The notes: generated by a model from the sequence alone, not told the origin. A stretch of 64,000 bases of DNA from Phyllobacterium calauticae (GCF_019991125.1 NZ_JAGENB010000009.1:80058-144057); one strand, 5' to 3'; numbered from the stretch's first letter, positions 51,223-59,637 are shown. Program-made: numbers and translations.

Positions 51223-52521
51223 ATGGATAACACACCCGATCCTGAAAAAGATCCAGTGGTAGGAACTTCCAAGCCCCGACTGCTCGCGGTGTTAGGGCCT
51301 GGTCTCATAACTGGCGCTGCCGATGATGATCCAAGCGGCATTGCGACCTATTCACAAGCCGGTGCTCAGCTGGGGTTCGCCATCACATGGACGATGCTGT
51401 TCAGCTATCCCCTGATGGCAGCCATTCAGGAAATCAGCGCCCGCATAGGCCGAACGACGGGCAACGGGATTGCAACGAATTTGCGAACCTATTATCCACC
51501 CTGGATTCTACCCGTTATCGTTGCACTGCTGTTTATCGCCAATGCGATCAATATTGGTGCAGATCTTGGTGCAATGGGGGAAGCTGTGGCTCTTTTGATT
51601 GGCGGCAAGGTTTGGCTCTACGTGATCGCCTTTGCCATTGTCAGTACTTTTCTTCAAATATTTCTCCAATACACGCAATATGTCTCGGTATTGAAATGGT
51701 TGACTTTTTCGCTGTTCGCCTATTTTGGCACGGTGATCTTTGTCCAAATACCGTACGGGGAGCTAGCCCGCGGATTTTTTATCCCAACACTGTCATCGGA
51801 TAAGGCATTCTGGACAACAGTCGTGGCCATCCTGGGAACCACCATCAGTCCTTACCTCTTCTTTTGGCAAGCCTCCCAAGAGGTCGAGGATGAGAAGACC
51901 CGTCCCACGCGCCAACCTTTGATAAAAGCCCCGGATCAGGCCAAAGGGGCAATCAGGCGTATTCGTATTGATACATATGTTGGCATGGGTTTTTCCAGTC
52001 TGGTCGCCCTGGCTATTATGGTAACCACAGCGGCTACATTGCACGCCGCAGGTCAAACCGACATTGAAACGTCTGCACAGGCTGCCGAAGCACTAAAGCC
52101 GATCGCGGGTGAATTTGCCTTTGCAATCTTCGCATTGGGTATCATTGGTACCGGGCTTTTGGCTATCCCGGTTCTGGCTGGTTCCGCAGCCTATGCGCTG
52201 GGCGAAGCAAGACGTTGGCCAGTCGGTTTGGCCCGAAAGCCTCTGGAAGCCAAGGCATTTTACGCAACTCTTGCTGCGGCTACTCTCATCGGCACGGCCG
52301 TCGATTTTTCCCCCATAGATCCCATCAAGGCTCTGTTTTGGAGTGCGGTGATTAATGGTGTAGTTTCAGTACCAGTGATGGTCATGATGATGTTGATGAC
52401 AGCAAGAAAAGATATCATGAAGGAGAATACTGTAAGGGGACCCTTACAATGGGTCGGATGGCTTGCCACTGCAGTGATGGGTACTGCTGTCATTGGCATG
52501 GGAATTACTTCTTTTTTGTAG
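51223..52521 (+). CDS. NRAMP-family divalent metal transporter
   Basis: A 432-residue membrane transporter with about eleven helices. The NRAMP signature is in helix 1 (GPGLITGAADDDPSGIATYSQAG), with the metal-coordinating DPSG; helix 6 has an altered metal-binding position (GTTISPYLFFWQASQEVEDE). This branch differs from MntH (which has a GNxxPHxxYLHS-type helix 6), so the metal may not be Mn(II); Mg, Fe or Al are options. GGAGG lies before ATG 51223. Expression is probably from the EcfG promoter just upstream. Confidence 0.9.
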   Translation: MDNTPDPEKDPVVGTSKPRLLAVLGPGLITGAADDDPSGIATYSQAGAQLGFAITWTMLFSYPLMAAIQEISARIGRTTGNGIATNLRTYYPPWILPVIVALLFIANAINIGADLGAMGEAVALLIGGKVWLYVIAFAIVSTFLQIFLQYTQYVSVLKWLTFSLFAYFGTVIFVQIPYGELARGFFIPTLSSDKAFWTTVVAILGTTISPYLFFWQASQEVEDEKTRPTRQPLIKAPDQAKGAIRRIRIDTYVGMGFSSLVALAIMVTTAATLHAAGQTDIETSAQAAEALKPIAGEFAFAIFALGIIGTGLLAIPVLAGSAAYALGEARRWPVGLARKPLEAKAFYATLAAATLIGTAVDFSPIDPIKALFWSAVINGVVSVPVMVMMMLMTARKDIMKENTVRGPLQWVGWLATAVMGTAVIGMGITSFL

Positions 52522-52669
52522 TGGCTCATTAAAAAACGGAAAGGCGATAGGCAGCAGGGGCATGGCGCGGAAAATCCAAAAACCTCCAGTCGACAATCTC
52601 ATCTAGCTCCCTGTCACAAAAGACCGGCGACCTCAGTCTGTAATCATTCGGCCAGATGAGATAAATGGC

Positions 52670-52861
52670 TTGTACCTGCGTCTGATTGAACGAACGACTA
52701 ATTCAGAAACTGATCTGTTTCTGATCAGTGTCTCCATAAATGGATGCGAATACGAGATCTCCCACGGATTGAGACGGCCGGCGCTTACTGTGGCAAAGGA
52801 TATCGCTGATCTTGCCCTTCTATCCAGCGTACGGCAAACAAACTATGATGCCAACAGATGA
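52670..52861 (+). CDS. Doubtful small hypothetical
   Basis: A 63-residue open frame starting with TTG and ending TNYDANR (LYLRLIERTTNSETDLFLISVSINGCEYEISHG at the start is strand-rich). There is GAGATAAA about 6 bases before the TTG. No family or promoter was found; it could be chance. Confidence 0.25.
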   Translation: MYLRLIERTTNSETDLFLISVSINGCEYEISHGLRRPALTVAKDIADLALLSSVRQTNYDANR

Positions 52862-52906
52862 CGTTCGCATCCGATGTGTTAAAACTCTCGATCTCTGATC
52901 ACGACA

Positions 52907-52933
52907 AAGGGGTGGTCTGTTTGACCACCCCTT
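52907..52933 (-). terminator. Terminator of the small Lys/Ser-rich protein gene
   Basis: AAGGGGTGGTC (52907-52917) pairs perfectly with GACCACCCCTT (52923-52933). Leftward transcripts continue into TTTGTC. It lies 15 bases past the stop of the 44-residue gene. Confidence 0.7.
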
Positions 52934-52948
52934 ACACCTCCAGACAAG

Positions 52949-53083
52949 TTAGCGGCTTTTACCGCTTTGTCCTGATTTTGGCGATTTGTCAGCGCTGCTA
53001 GCGGTTGAACTGCTTTTAGCCGATTTGTTGTCTGACGTTTTTGCCCCACCCTTCGCGGCTGATTTGCTCTCTGTTTTTGGCAT
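52949..53083 (-). CDS. 44-residue Lys/Ser/Ala-rich protein
   Basis: A small gene with all the usual signals. The perfect AGGAGG lies 5 bases before ATG 53083; the product starts MPKTESKSAAKGGAKTSDNK and ends SGKSR, with no hydrophobic part; a hairpin terminator follows. It is basic, disordered and histone-tail-like, resembling the small basic stress proteins seen in many rhizobia. A GGAAC-N16-GGTT element (53125-53149) is upstream. DNA binding is a guess from charge. Confidence 0.7.
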   Translation of the reverse strand: MPKTESKSAAKGGAKTSDNKSAKSSSTASSADKSPKSGQSGKSR

Positions 53084-53124
53084 TGTTTCCTCCTATGGTC
53101 AGCTGAAAAAACCCAGCATACAGA

Positions 53125-53149
53125 AACCTTACTGCAGTCAATCGGTTCC
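53125..53149 (-). promoter_or_regulatory. EcfG-like promoter of the 44-residue gene
   Basis: On the minus strand GGAAC (53149-53145), 16 bases, GGTT (53128-53125). The -10 box differs from CGTT at one base. It is 42 bases upstream of the start at 53083. Confidence 0.55.
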
Positions 53150-53269
53150 CTGTGCCAGCGGAAATTCAACGGTTCTGGTCTTTTGGCTGACCCTGGACAG
53201 CAGTAGACGTCACAGAAACCGGATCTCTCCCGCGAGAACTCTGCTCCAGTCCGTCATCCAACTGTTTAT

Positions 53270-53515
53270 CTAAAACTGCCAGGTCTTCGGGACGCCCCCC
53301 ATATGGCGCTGCGATGTACTCTCACCTTCGGCCGGTACATTTGCCACCTGAACCATGACTGCCTTAGCTTTAACAATCAGACCATCGGGATCGAAATCAG
53401 ACCGGTTATCATGCAATGTAACCCTAATAGCCTGACCGCCCTCACCCAGAAACTCCACCAAATAAGTTCCCATTCCTGCAGTGCGGGGAGTAATGCGCGT
53501 GTCAAGAATCTGCAT
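53270..53515 (-). CDS. Small hypothetical in the DUF892 operon
   Basis: An 81-residue protein (MQILDTRITPRTAGMGTYLVEFLGEGGQAIRVTLHDN, then DGLIVKAKAVMVQVAN). It looks like a small beta-rich domain with two strands on each side of a turn. GAGGAGG precedes the start. It follows the DUF892 gene after 28 bases, so it shares that EcfG-type promoter. Not recognised. Confidence 0.6.
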   Translation of the reverse strand: MQILDTRITPRTAGMGTYLVEFLGEGGQAIRVTLHDNRSDFDPDGLIVKAKAVMVQVANVPAEGESTSQRHMGGVPKTWQF

Positions 53516-53543
53516 AGTATGACCTCCTCAGCCAGCGCGAGCT

Positions 53544-54044
53544 TTATGCCGCGGCCTGCTGCGCCTTGCGATTAACACCGCCTTCTGCAAGCTTCGTCAG
53601 TGCAGCATCGGTTGCTTTTTCTTCTTCCAAGGTTTGGACCAGAAGAGCCACGGCGTCCTTCATGCCCAATTCGTCAGCCCACCTGGCAAGCGTGCCATAT
53701 CGTGCAATTTCATAGTGTTCGACTGCCTGTGCGGACGAAACCAGGCCGGCATCCAGCGCGGGTTCGTCCTTGAACTCATCGAGAATTTCCTCGCCTTCAG
53801 CAAGAATCCCTTCAATTGCTTCGCAGGTTTTTCCCTGAGCACGTTTTCCGAGAATTTCGAACACCTGCTGCAACCGCTCGACGTGCATTTCTGTTTCATC
53901 CCGATGCTTTTCGAACGCTGCCTTAAGTTCGGGCGTAACGGCGCCCTTTGCCATTTTGGGAAGAGCCTTCAAGATTTTCCGCTCGGCGTAATATACGTCC
54001 TTCAGTGTTTCGTGGAAAAGTTTATCCAGTGTTTTGTCTGTCAT
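53544..54044 (-). CDS. DUF892 ferritin-like protein (YciE/YciF type), copy 1
   Basis: A 166-residue four-helix ferritin-like protein: LFHETLKDVYYAERKILKALPKM with the first Glu/Tyr motif, HRDETEMHVERLQQVFEILG, then AQAVEHYEIARYGTLARWA, and QTLEEEKATDAALTKLA. The conserved Glu/His residues can bind two metal ions. Such proteins are strongly stress-induced. The start at 54044 (MTDKTLDK) is chosen for GGAG 7 bases upstream over ATG 54050. A paralogue lies at 58715-59218, and the promoter is an exact EcfG match. Confidence 0.9.
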   Translation of the reverse strand: MTDKTLDKLFHETLKDVYYAERKILKALPKMAKGAVTPELKAAFEKHRDETEMHVERLQQVFEILGKRAQGKTCEAIEGILAEGEEILDEFKDEPALDAGLVSSAQAVEHYEIARYGTLARWADELGMKDAVALLVQTLEEEKATDAALTKLAEGGVNRKAQQAAA

Positions 54045-54091
54045 ATCCATTCTCCATTTTTATCGTCGCTTTATGCAACGAACGGGTCATC

Positions 54092-54116
54092 AACGACACA
54101 AAGGAGTGATGGTTCC
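54092..54116 (-). promoter_or_regulatory. EcfG-type promoter of DUF892 copy 1
   Basis: On the minus strand GGAAC (54116-54112), 16 bases, CGTT (54095-54092): exact consensus. It is 48 bases upstream of the start at 54044. Confidence 0.8.
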
Positions 54117-54313
54117 CGGCATCGGGCAAAAAGCGCTTCGACAGATTGCTCACGAAAAGAATAGAGGGTCAGAGTTCACGCCTATCAAATCCTTGAAGCG
54201 GCTCATGGGCATCGCATGGAACAAATTGCACCCCTTCAGACTTTATATACCAACAAAAGGAGAAGAATTTCTGCTCCTTTTGTTTGAAGCTTGGATCAGT
54301 ACAGGAGGTTTCT

Positions 54314-54391
54314 ATGGGACGCGGCATTCTTCTTTGGCTACTTGGAGTTCCACTTCCAATCATTCTTATCCTCTTTCTGTTCATGCGATAG
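54314..54391 (+). CDS. 25-residue hydrophobic membrane peptide
   Basis: AGGAGG lies 5 bases before ATG 54314. The product is MGRGILLWLLGVPLPIIL followed by ILFLFMR, a single membrane helix with short ends. Nearly the same tiny proteins are often found in Rhizobiales genomes (from memory), where their role is unknown. It ends nine bases before the next gene start, so they form one operon. Confidence 0.7.
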   Translation: MGRGILLWLLGVPLPIILILFLFMR

Positions 54392-54400
54392 GAGAGCGAT

Positions 54401-55312
54401 ATGTCCCTCACCGAATTGAATACTGGAATAAGTGCCGGCACTGAATCAAGTATAAGTGCTGTCAGCTGGGGACCGATCATTGCCGGAGCTGTCGCTGCTG
54501 TGTCGATCACCATACTCCTTACTTTGTTGGGATCAGGGTTTGGACTGACGATGGTTTCTCCCTGGTCCTCTGAAGGAGCGTCGGCGACATCATTTGCGGT
54601 ATCCACGGCGATCGGCCTTATTGTTATTCAGTGGATTTCGTCTGGTGTTGGTGGTTATCTAACAGGGCGCTTGAGGACCAAATGGTCCGGTGTCCACAAT
54701 GACGAGGTGTATTTTCGCGATACTGCACATGGTTTTATGGCCTGGGCGTTGTCGACTTTGTTCGTCGTAGCAATCCTTGGTTCGGCAATAACCTCAACCA
54801 TAAGTGGCGGTATTAAGACCGTAGCGACAGTCACATCGGGAGCAACGAGCGCGGCAACCACAGGTGCGGCCAAAGCCTCCACCGATACATCCCCGTCCTA
54901 TTACGTTGACAGCCTTTTGAGGCCAGCAGCAATACGGGCCGGTAGCGCTGAAGGATCTGAATCTGTGACATCGCAGGTATCACGCATTCTCCTCAACGCG
55001 GCCGCGACAGGAACTCTCCCTAGTGAGGATCGCGCTTATCTTGATCAGGTCGTTACTGCACGTAGCGGATTGTCAGAAGCAGACGCGAAAGCGCGTGTGG
55101 ATGCGATTTTGTCTCGTATCGAGACTGCAAAAACCTCGGCCAAGGAAGCTGCTGACAAGGCACGCAAAGTGGGGGCAACGACCGCCTTTATGGGAGCATT
55201 TTCTCTGCTGATCGGAGCATTTATCGCATGTGTGGCTGCCGCTTTGGGTGGTAGACAACGGGACGATGAGGAAGAGCTTTATCGCTCGAACATGCGGACA
55301 GCGAACCAGTAG
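54401..55312 (+). CDS. Membrane protein of the stress island
   Basis: A 303-residue inner-membrane protein: two N-terminal helices (WGPIIAGAVAAVSITILLTLLGSGFGLTM and an Ala/Ile-rich second), then YFRDTAHGFMAWALSTLFVVAILGSAI, a long polar Ser/Thr/Ala region (~150-255) and a C-terminal helix (TTAFMGAFSLLIGAFIACVAAALGG) with an acidic end. Homologues are common in Rhizobiales beside DUF892 and similar stress genes. Function unknown. GGAG lies 7 bases before the start, overlapping the stop of the 25-residue gene. Confidence 0.72.
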   Translation: MSLTELNTGISAGTESSISAVSWGPIIAGAVAAVSITILLTLLGSGFGLTMVSPWSSEGASATSFAVSTAIGLIVIQWISSGVGGYLTGRLRTKWSGVHNDEVYFRDTAHGFMAWALSTLFVVAILGSAITSTISGGIKTVATVTSGATSAATTGAAKASTDTSPSYYVDSLLRPAAIRAGSAEGSESVTSQVSRILLNAAATGTLPSEDRAYLDQVVTARSGLSEADAKARVDAILSRIETAKTSAKEAADKARKVGATTAFMGAFSLLIGAFIACVAAALGGRQRDDEEELYRSNMRTANQ

Positions 55313-55340
55313 AACAATCCGCAAGAACAAAGTTACAAAA

Positions 55341-55372
55341 CCCTCCACGCACCTGGGTGCGTGGAGGGTTTT
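55341..55372. terminator. Bidirectional-looking terminator
   Basis: CCCTCCACGCAC (55341-55352), loop CTGG, GTGCGTGGAGGG (55357-55368), then TTTTCT; the left flank is AAAA. Perfect 12-bp stem. Confidence 0.9.
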
Positions 55373-55710
55373 CTACTTTCTTCTTTCCTGAAGATTTCTG
55401 GCGTAATCCGGGTGGGAATGATCGTTTAAATTTATCAGACGCACTGACTCAGGCCGTTTCCGCTCCACACGATCGGCGATGAATATCGGGATATACAAAC
55501 AAAATCAGATTTCCAACCCTCATATCTCTTTGCCATCTGGTACTAAGTTACCAGTTCTGACGAAGCGATGCGGAAGTCCTATGCGCAGTTTACAAATTCC
55601 TAAAGACTGAGTTTCTGAAACGGGCGCTGAGGTGATTCATTTTTGGCTTTTCTGAGAATTTCGGCGGGGCCGCCACGCCGCTGAATTCGCGAGTTACGCC
55701 GAAAACCAGG
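55373..55710. other. Intergenic region without a gene
   Basis: About 340 bases before the topoisomerase IB promoter. No open frame with support was seen. Confidence 0.4.
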
Positions 55711-55735
55711 GGAACAAGAGCAGCCTGTAATCGTT
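55711..55735 (+). promoter_or_regulatory. EcfG-type promoter of the topoisomerase IB gene
   Basis: GGAAC at 55711-55715 and CGTT at 55732-55735 with a 16-base spacer, exact consensus, 28 bases upstream of the start at 55764. Confidence 0.8.
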
Positions 55736-55763
55736 TTGCTGCAACGATTATAAGGGAAAAATC

Positions 55764-56768
55764 ATGCAGTCCGAATACAAGGATCACGCAGCTGCCATAG
55801 GATTGAAACCTGTTGATCCTGAATCATTTACAATTGAGCGTAAAATTAAAAAAGATGCTGCCAGTTACATGAATGGCAAGAAGCCGGTCTCGAAATCTAT
55901 TCGAGATCGATTGGAATCCCTGGTGATTCCACCGGCATGGACAAACGTTTTTTGTTGCAGCGATGATAACGGCCATATCCAGGTCGTAGGGCGGGATGCA
56001 CTTGGACGACAGCAATATATCTATCATCCAGAATGGGTGGCGGTCAGAGATAAAATCAAGACCGATCGCCTTCTCACCTTTGGCAATGCACTCCCAAGAA
56101 TCCGGAAAAGAGTATCGCGCGAGATAGCACGAGGGGGTCAAACTAACAAATCGATTGCAGCACTTGCCGTTAGATTGATTGATGTGAAGGTCTTTCGAGC
56201 GGGTCACGAAAAATATGCCAAAGATGGTGGACGGGGGATTGCCACTTTAAAGAAGAGCGACCTCAAAATTGAAGGCAACGTTGCGAGTTTCATTTTTGCC
56301 GGTAAATCAAAAAAGAAAAATGAGGTTACCATCAAGGACAAGCGTCTGGTGACGCGTTTGAAAGCACTTTCGTGACGCGGCCGCCTGTTCCAGTACAAGA
56401 AGGAGCATTGCTGGCAACCTCTTCGCGCCTCGGACCTGAATAATTACTTACGTGACGTGTCAGGTTCCAAAATCAGCGCAAAGGATTTTCGCACATTTCA
56501 TGGTTCTGCGCGCGCACTCGAATTCTTAGTCAAGATTGAAGCGAAGACTGAATCTGCAAAAAAGCGCGCCATCGCATCTGCGATGCGGGATGTCAGCAAA
56601 TTTCTCAGAAACACACCCGCCGTGGCGCGCTCGAGTTATGTCCACCCTTTGGTCACCGATGCCTTTCTCAGTGATACTCTTAAGCCTGCCTTGTGCCGCG
56701 AGCCCTTGCGCAAAGGGCTCTATGCCGCAGAGACCGGGTTGATGCGCCTCCTTGAGCGGCGAGTTTGA
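55764..56768 (+). pseudogene. DNA topoisomerase IB with an in-frame TGA stop
   Basis: Reads as a complete poxvirus-like bacterial topoisomerase IB of about 334 residues except for one TGA at 56373-56375. Before it: RDRLESLVIPPAWTNVFC, then GRDALGRQQYIYHPEW and the catalytic core. After it, in the same frame: GRLFQYKKEHCW, KDFRTFHGSARAL (Arg/His of the active site) and RSSYVHP with the catalytic Tyr. GGA would fit the family at the stop position, so one G-to-T change explains it. The promoter still matches EcfG exactly. It could be a recent mutation or a sequencing error. Confidence 0.85.
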
Positions 56769-57014
56769 AAGTTTCCCGATACATGAGAGATCTGTTTGCA
56801 ACGGCAATTGTGTCTCCAAACGTCAAAAGCGACAAAGAAAAAGTGCCCGCCCACATCGGGCGAGCTCCTTCGTTTCATTGCGTGAGTTGTTAAGGCCTGA
56901 GATTGCGCGTATTGCGAAGTCTGTCGCGTTCCCTCGCGGCCTGTTCTTCACTATACTCAGGACGTGATTCATCGAACTATTGATAATCGACCGGGCCAAA
57001 TCAGCCTGGGCATC

Positions 57015-57418
57015 TTATGTGTGGACTGAGACGAGTGCGCAGCCCCGCGTATAAACATGCGCATTATCATGCGAAATGCCAGCCCTCGTCAGCGAACCAA
57101 TGATCCCGCCTGCAGCACGCCTGCTGTTGCACCGGCCGCAATGCCTGCTGCCGTTGCGGCAAGCCATCCTGCAGCAACCACCGGGCCGACACCTGGAATG
57201 GCGAATAGCCCCAGTCCTGCGAGCAGACCGCCGGTACCGCCGACTACGGCACCCACGCCGGCTCCTGTTGCGGCGCCCTCGCCTGCGTAGGTTTCCGTGG
57301 TTTCACCTTCACGGCCGACAATGCTGATATCGGACGAAGGAATGCCAGCATTTTCCAGTTCGCCGACGACTGAGCGTGCGTCCTCGTAGCTGTCATAAAG
57401 TCCTGTAATCGTTTTCAT
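57015..57418 (-). pseudogene. General-stress-like glycine-zipper protein, frameshifted
   Basis: The intact part from 57418 reads MKTITGLYDSYEDARSVVGEL, then GIPSSDISIVGRE and a Gly/Ala-rich zipper (GLLAGLGLFAIPGVGPVVAAGW), as in proteins labelled general stress protein 17M-like. That frame ends at 57089. The family's usual continuation is present in another frame down to 57015 (AAGGIIGSLTRAGISHDNAHVY, then ALVSV), so a frameshift near 57112 and a small deletion have cut off the end. The N-terminal 109 residues might still be made. Confidence 0.65.
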
Positions 57419-57452
57419 GGGGTATCTCCTTTTGACGTGAGTTTGATCAATT

Positions 57453-57773
57453 CTACTTACTCGCCTCGGTGATATTTCCCTGGTAATCGAGTTTCACTGC
57501 GACTGGCTTGCCATCTTTCATAGCAGACTCTACCCAGATTCCATCGTGGCCCTTATTGAGCGATGTCACATCTGAATAACCTCTAGCTTCAAAGCGTTTT
57601 TTCGCCTGGCCTTCGGTAAAACTGTTCTTGCCCACAACAGGGGCCGCAGGATTGGCGGCATCGGGAGTTCCGATTGCAGGCGTCTGGGAATCAGAAGATG
57701 CCTTGGGTGCTTCTTGAGCGTGAGCAGCAGAAAGGATAGAAAGGGCGCCGAGCGCGATTAAAAACCGTTTCAT
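57453..57773 (-). CDS. Exported PepSY-like small protein
   Basis: A 106-residue exported protein: signal peptide MKRFLIALGALSILSAAHA, a Ser/Ala/Pro-rich linker, then a ~55-residue domain (SFTEGQAKKRFEARGYSDVTSLNKGHDGIWVESAMKDGKPVAVKLDYQGNI) that looks like PepSY/BLIP-type modules, which bind other proteins in the periplasm. GGAGG precedes the start. Probably in one transcript with the stress protein downstream of it. No EcfG site was seen upstream. Confidence 0.7.
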   Translation of the reverse strand: MKRFLIALGALSILSAAHAQEAPKASSDSQTPAIGTPDAANPAAPVVGKNSFTEGQAKKRFEARGYSDVTSLNKGHDGIWVESAMKDGKPVAVKLDYQGNITEASK

Positions 57774-57930
57774 TGGAACCTCCTTTGTCGGTGACCTTTA
57801 TGTCGATCACATGGGGAGTTAGCCGCTGACGTCGCCCACAGTTACGCGGTAAATAGCAATTAATCCAATGGAAAAACAGTCAAAGCATGGAGAGACAGCC
57901 GCTCACTCCAGATGAACCATGAAGTCCATT

Positions 57931-58200
57931 TTACCTGTCGGTATTGGGAAAAAACCATGCTGCGGCACTCAAAAAAATGTGGGCCTCTTTGGCAGCATCA
58001 ATGAAAAATGCCCGCGCCTTATACCCGGACAACCTGCCTTCAATTGCATCAACACACGCGATGCGGGCACGGGCGTGCTTGGGACCACGGGCAGCCGGCC
58101 AATCATTCAGTAAAAAGGCGGCGGCTTCCGTCATTGAGGTAATATGTCTTGGCATTTTAGGGTTGCCTACGCTAACGACCGGAAAATGTATGTTTTTCAT
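57931..58200 (-). CDS. DUF982-family protein
   Basis: An 89-residue DUF982 protein, a family almost limited to Rhizobiales: FPVVSVGNPKMPRHITSMTEAAAFLLNDWP, then HARARIACVDAIEG and ARAFFIDAAKEAHI. Start 58200 (MKNIHF) is favoured because it includes the complete domain. Its EcfG-type -10 box ends only 9 bases upstream, so the mRNA would be nearly leaderless; no ribosome-binding site exists there. ATG 58155 is a weaker option. Confidence 0.72.
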   Translation of the reverse strand: MKNIHFPVVSVGNPKMPRHITSMTEAAAFLLNDWPAARGPKHARARIACVDAIEGRLSGYKARAFFIDAAKEAHIFLSAAAWFFPNTDR

Positions 58201-58208
58201 TCGCCATA

Positions 58209-58233
58209 AACGCGAGAGAAAGGCGCTTGTTCC
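58209..58233 (-). promoter_or_regulatory. EcfG-type promoter of the DUF982 gene
   Basis: On the minus strand GGAAC (58233-58229), 16 bases, CGTT (58212-58209): exact consensus. Confidence 0.78.
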
Positions 58234-58273
58234 CATAGTAATTCGTATCAAAAAAAACCCGTAGGAAGTACTG

Positions 58274-58642
58274 CTAGGGATCAATCATACCTTCTCCCTT
58301 CACACGTATAATAATAGCCTCTTCATCGGCATCGTCGACCAAGGGATTTTTCGGCGGTGTCGGACCCGTAGGCCGGCTCGGAGTATGGTCCGCTTGATGT
58401 GCATCCATCGGTTCGAGAATACGGGCCGCTCGTCCTGAAAATGCTATGGCTGTTCCTTCGACAGAAGACGTTTGCTGCAACAGATCCACCGCGCTCTGAA
58501 TGATTTTCAATTCGTCATATGGAGCGTTTTCACTATCGTCAATCTGCACCGAAACCCGATTACCGGTGTCTGCGACAAATTCAACATCATATCTGTTTTT
58601 GATAATAATTGAAGGAATCACAATCGCATCGATAATATTCAT
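58274..58642 (-). CDS. Hypothetical protein, 122 residues
   Basis: A 122-residue protein (MNIIDAIVIPSIIIKNRYDVEFVADTGNRVSVQIDDSEN, then ELKIIQSAVDLLQQTSSVEGTAIAFSG). The first half is beta-rich, and the second half is Pro-rich with an acidic end. GAGGAGAGG lies just before the start. It is 72 bases downstream of the second DUF892 gene and may share its transcript. Not recognised. Confidence 0.55.
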   Translation of the reverse strand: MNIIDAIVIPSIIIKNRYDVEFVADTGNRVSVQIDDSENAPYDELKIIQSAVDLLQQTSSVEGTAIAFSGRAARILEPMDAHQADHTPSRPTGPTPPKNPLVDDADEEAIIIRVKGEGMIDP

Positions 58643-58714
58643 AAAACCTCTCCTCAGCGGTTTCCAAGGAAAAGGGAGACGACGTTCTGCAGCGAAACGT
58701 CGCCCCGCCCCCCT

Positions 58715-59218
58715 TTAGTTTGCAGCGGCGTTTACATGGGATTCGGCCACTCCCGTTAGGGCTCTGTCTGTTCTGATTTCCTCCTGGAGATTCAGGTCTA
58801 GCAGGCCTGCGCAATCGTCGCGTCCCAACTGCTTCGCCCATGCTATCAATGTGCCATAACGCGTAATTTCATAATGCTCTACCGCTTGCGCCGAAGCAAT
58901 CAGCGCTGCGTCCAAAACGCGCTTGTCGTCGATTTCGCCACTTACATCATCGGCCTCTTCCAAAATGCCATCGATGGCAGGGCAATTGACGCCGCTGATT
59001 TCTATTCCATGCATTTCAAAAACCTGTTCCAGGCGCTCTATGTGCCCCTTGGTCTCTTGCAAGTGTTTTTCAAAGCCCTTTTTGAGCTCCATGTTTGATA
59101 CCTTGTCCACCATCTTCGGCAGGGCTTTGACGATCTGGTTTTCCGCATAGTATATATCGCGCAGCGTATGCACGAATAGATCGTCCATCGATTTGATGTC
59201 TTTTGAGAAAAATCCCAT
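58715..59218 (-). CDS. DUF892 ferritin-like protein, copy 2
   Basis: A 167-residue YciE/YciF-type protein, paralogue of 53544-54044: MDDLFVHTLRDIYYAENQIVKALPKM, HLQETKGHIERLEQVFEMHG, AQAVEHYEITRYGTLIAWA. The metal-ligand Glu/His pattern is complete. The start at 59218 (MGFFSKDIKS) has AGGAGG upstream; a longer frame to 59368 runs through the promoter and is rejected. Upstream are EcfG-like elements at 59288-59312 and a second near match (GGACC-N16-CGTT) at 59255-59279. Confidence 0.9.
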   Translation of the reverse strand: MGFFSKDIKSMDDLFVHTLRDIYYAENQIVKALPKMVDKVSNMELKKGFEKHLQETKGHIERLEQVFEMHGIEISGVNCPAIDGILEEADDVSGEIDDKRVLDAALIASAQAVEHYEITRYGTLIAWAKQLGRDDCAGLLDLNLQEEIRTDRALTGVAESHVNAAAN

Positions 59219-59254
59219 TTCATCCTCCTGAACGGTTTTGGAATAGCGGCTTGT

Positions 59255-59312
59255 AACGTCGCGAAAATCAGCGCGGTCCAATAAATTAACCCCGCGAGAT
59301 GAAATTGGTTCC
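59255..59312 (-). promoter_or_regulatory. EcfG-like promoters of DUF892 copy 2
   Basis: Two near matches in tandem on the minus strand: GGAAC-N16-GGTT (59312 to 59288) and GGACC-N16-CGTT (59279 to 59255). Each differs from GGAAC-N16-CGTT at one base. The second is closer to the start at 59218. Confidence 0.5.
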
Positions 59313-59423
59313 GATGAAATCTGGTGCCGACCGGTTGTTTGGAGGGCCAGATATGGAACCAAGCTCATCTTCAGGCACTGCCCTCATGAATGCATGATAA
59401 ATTTGCCCGGCGATCTGTCACTC

Positions 59424-59449
59424 GGAACTTTATGGGCTTTGCATCTGTT
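59424..59449 (+). promoter_or_regulatory. EcfG-like promoter before a small open frame
   Basis: GGAAC at 59424-59428, 17 bases, TGTT at 59446-59449. A TATAAT-like box also lies at 59448-59454. Confidence 0.4.
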
Positions 59450-59475
59450 ATAATTAAAAATTACAGGAGAGAGAC

Positions 59476-59637
59476 GTGGTAAATTCTGCCGCGCCTGATC
59501 ACGAAACTGTGTCCCGAGCAAAGCATTGTGTGGTACGTCTTCTAACGACTGGCCTAACCAGAGGCTGCGGACCTGCGTCGATTAAAGGCGTCACCACCTT
59601 ATCCAGGGGTCCGAAGCGTCGAATATACGTAAAATGA
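59476..59637 (+). CDS. Possible 53-residue protein with GTG start
   Basis: GTG 59476 has AGGAGAGA just upstream and a promoter-like element 27 bases before. The product is basic (VNSAAPDHETVSRAKHCVVR and a closing RGPKRRIYVK) without a recognised domain. Only the signals support it; it may be a non-coding transcript or chance. Confidence 0.35.
   Translation: MVNSAAPDHETVSRAKHCVVRLLTTGLTRGCGPASIKGVTTLSRGPKRRIYVK

Noticed and set aside
54218..54241. GGAAC upstream of the 25-residue gene
   Set aside because: No CGTT-like box at 16-17 bases, so it was not called an EcfG promoter.
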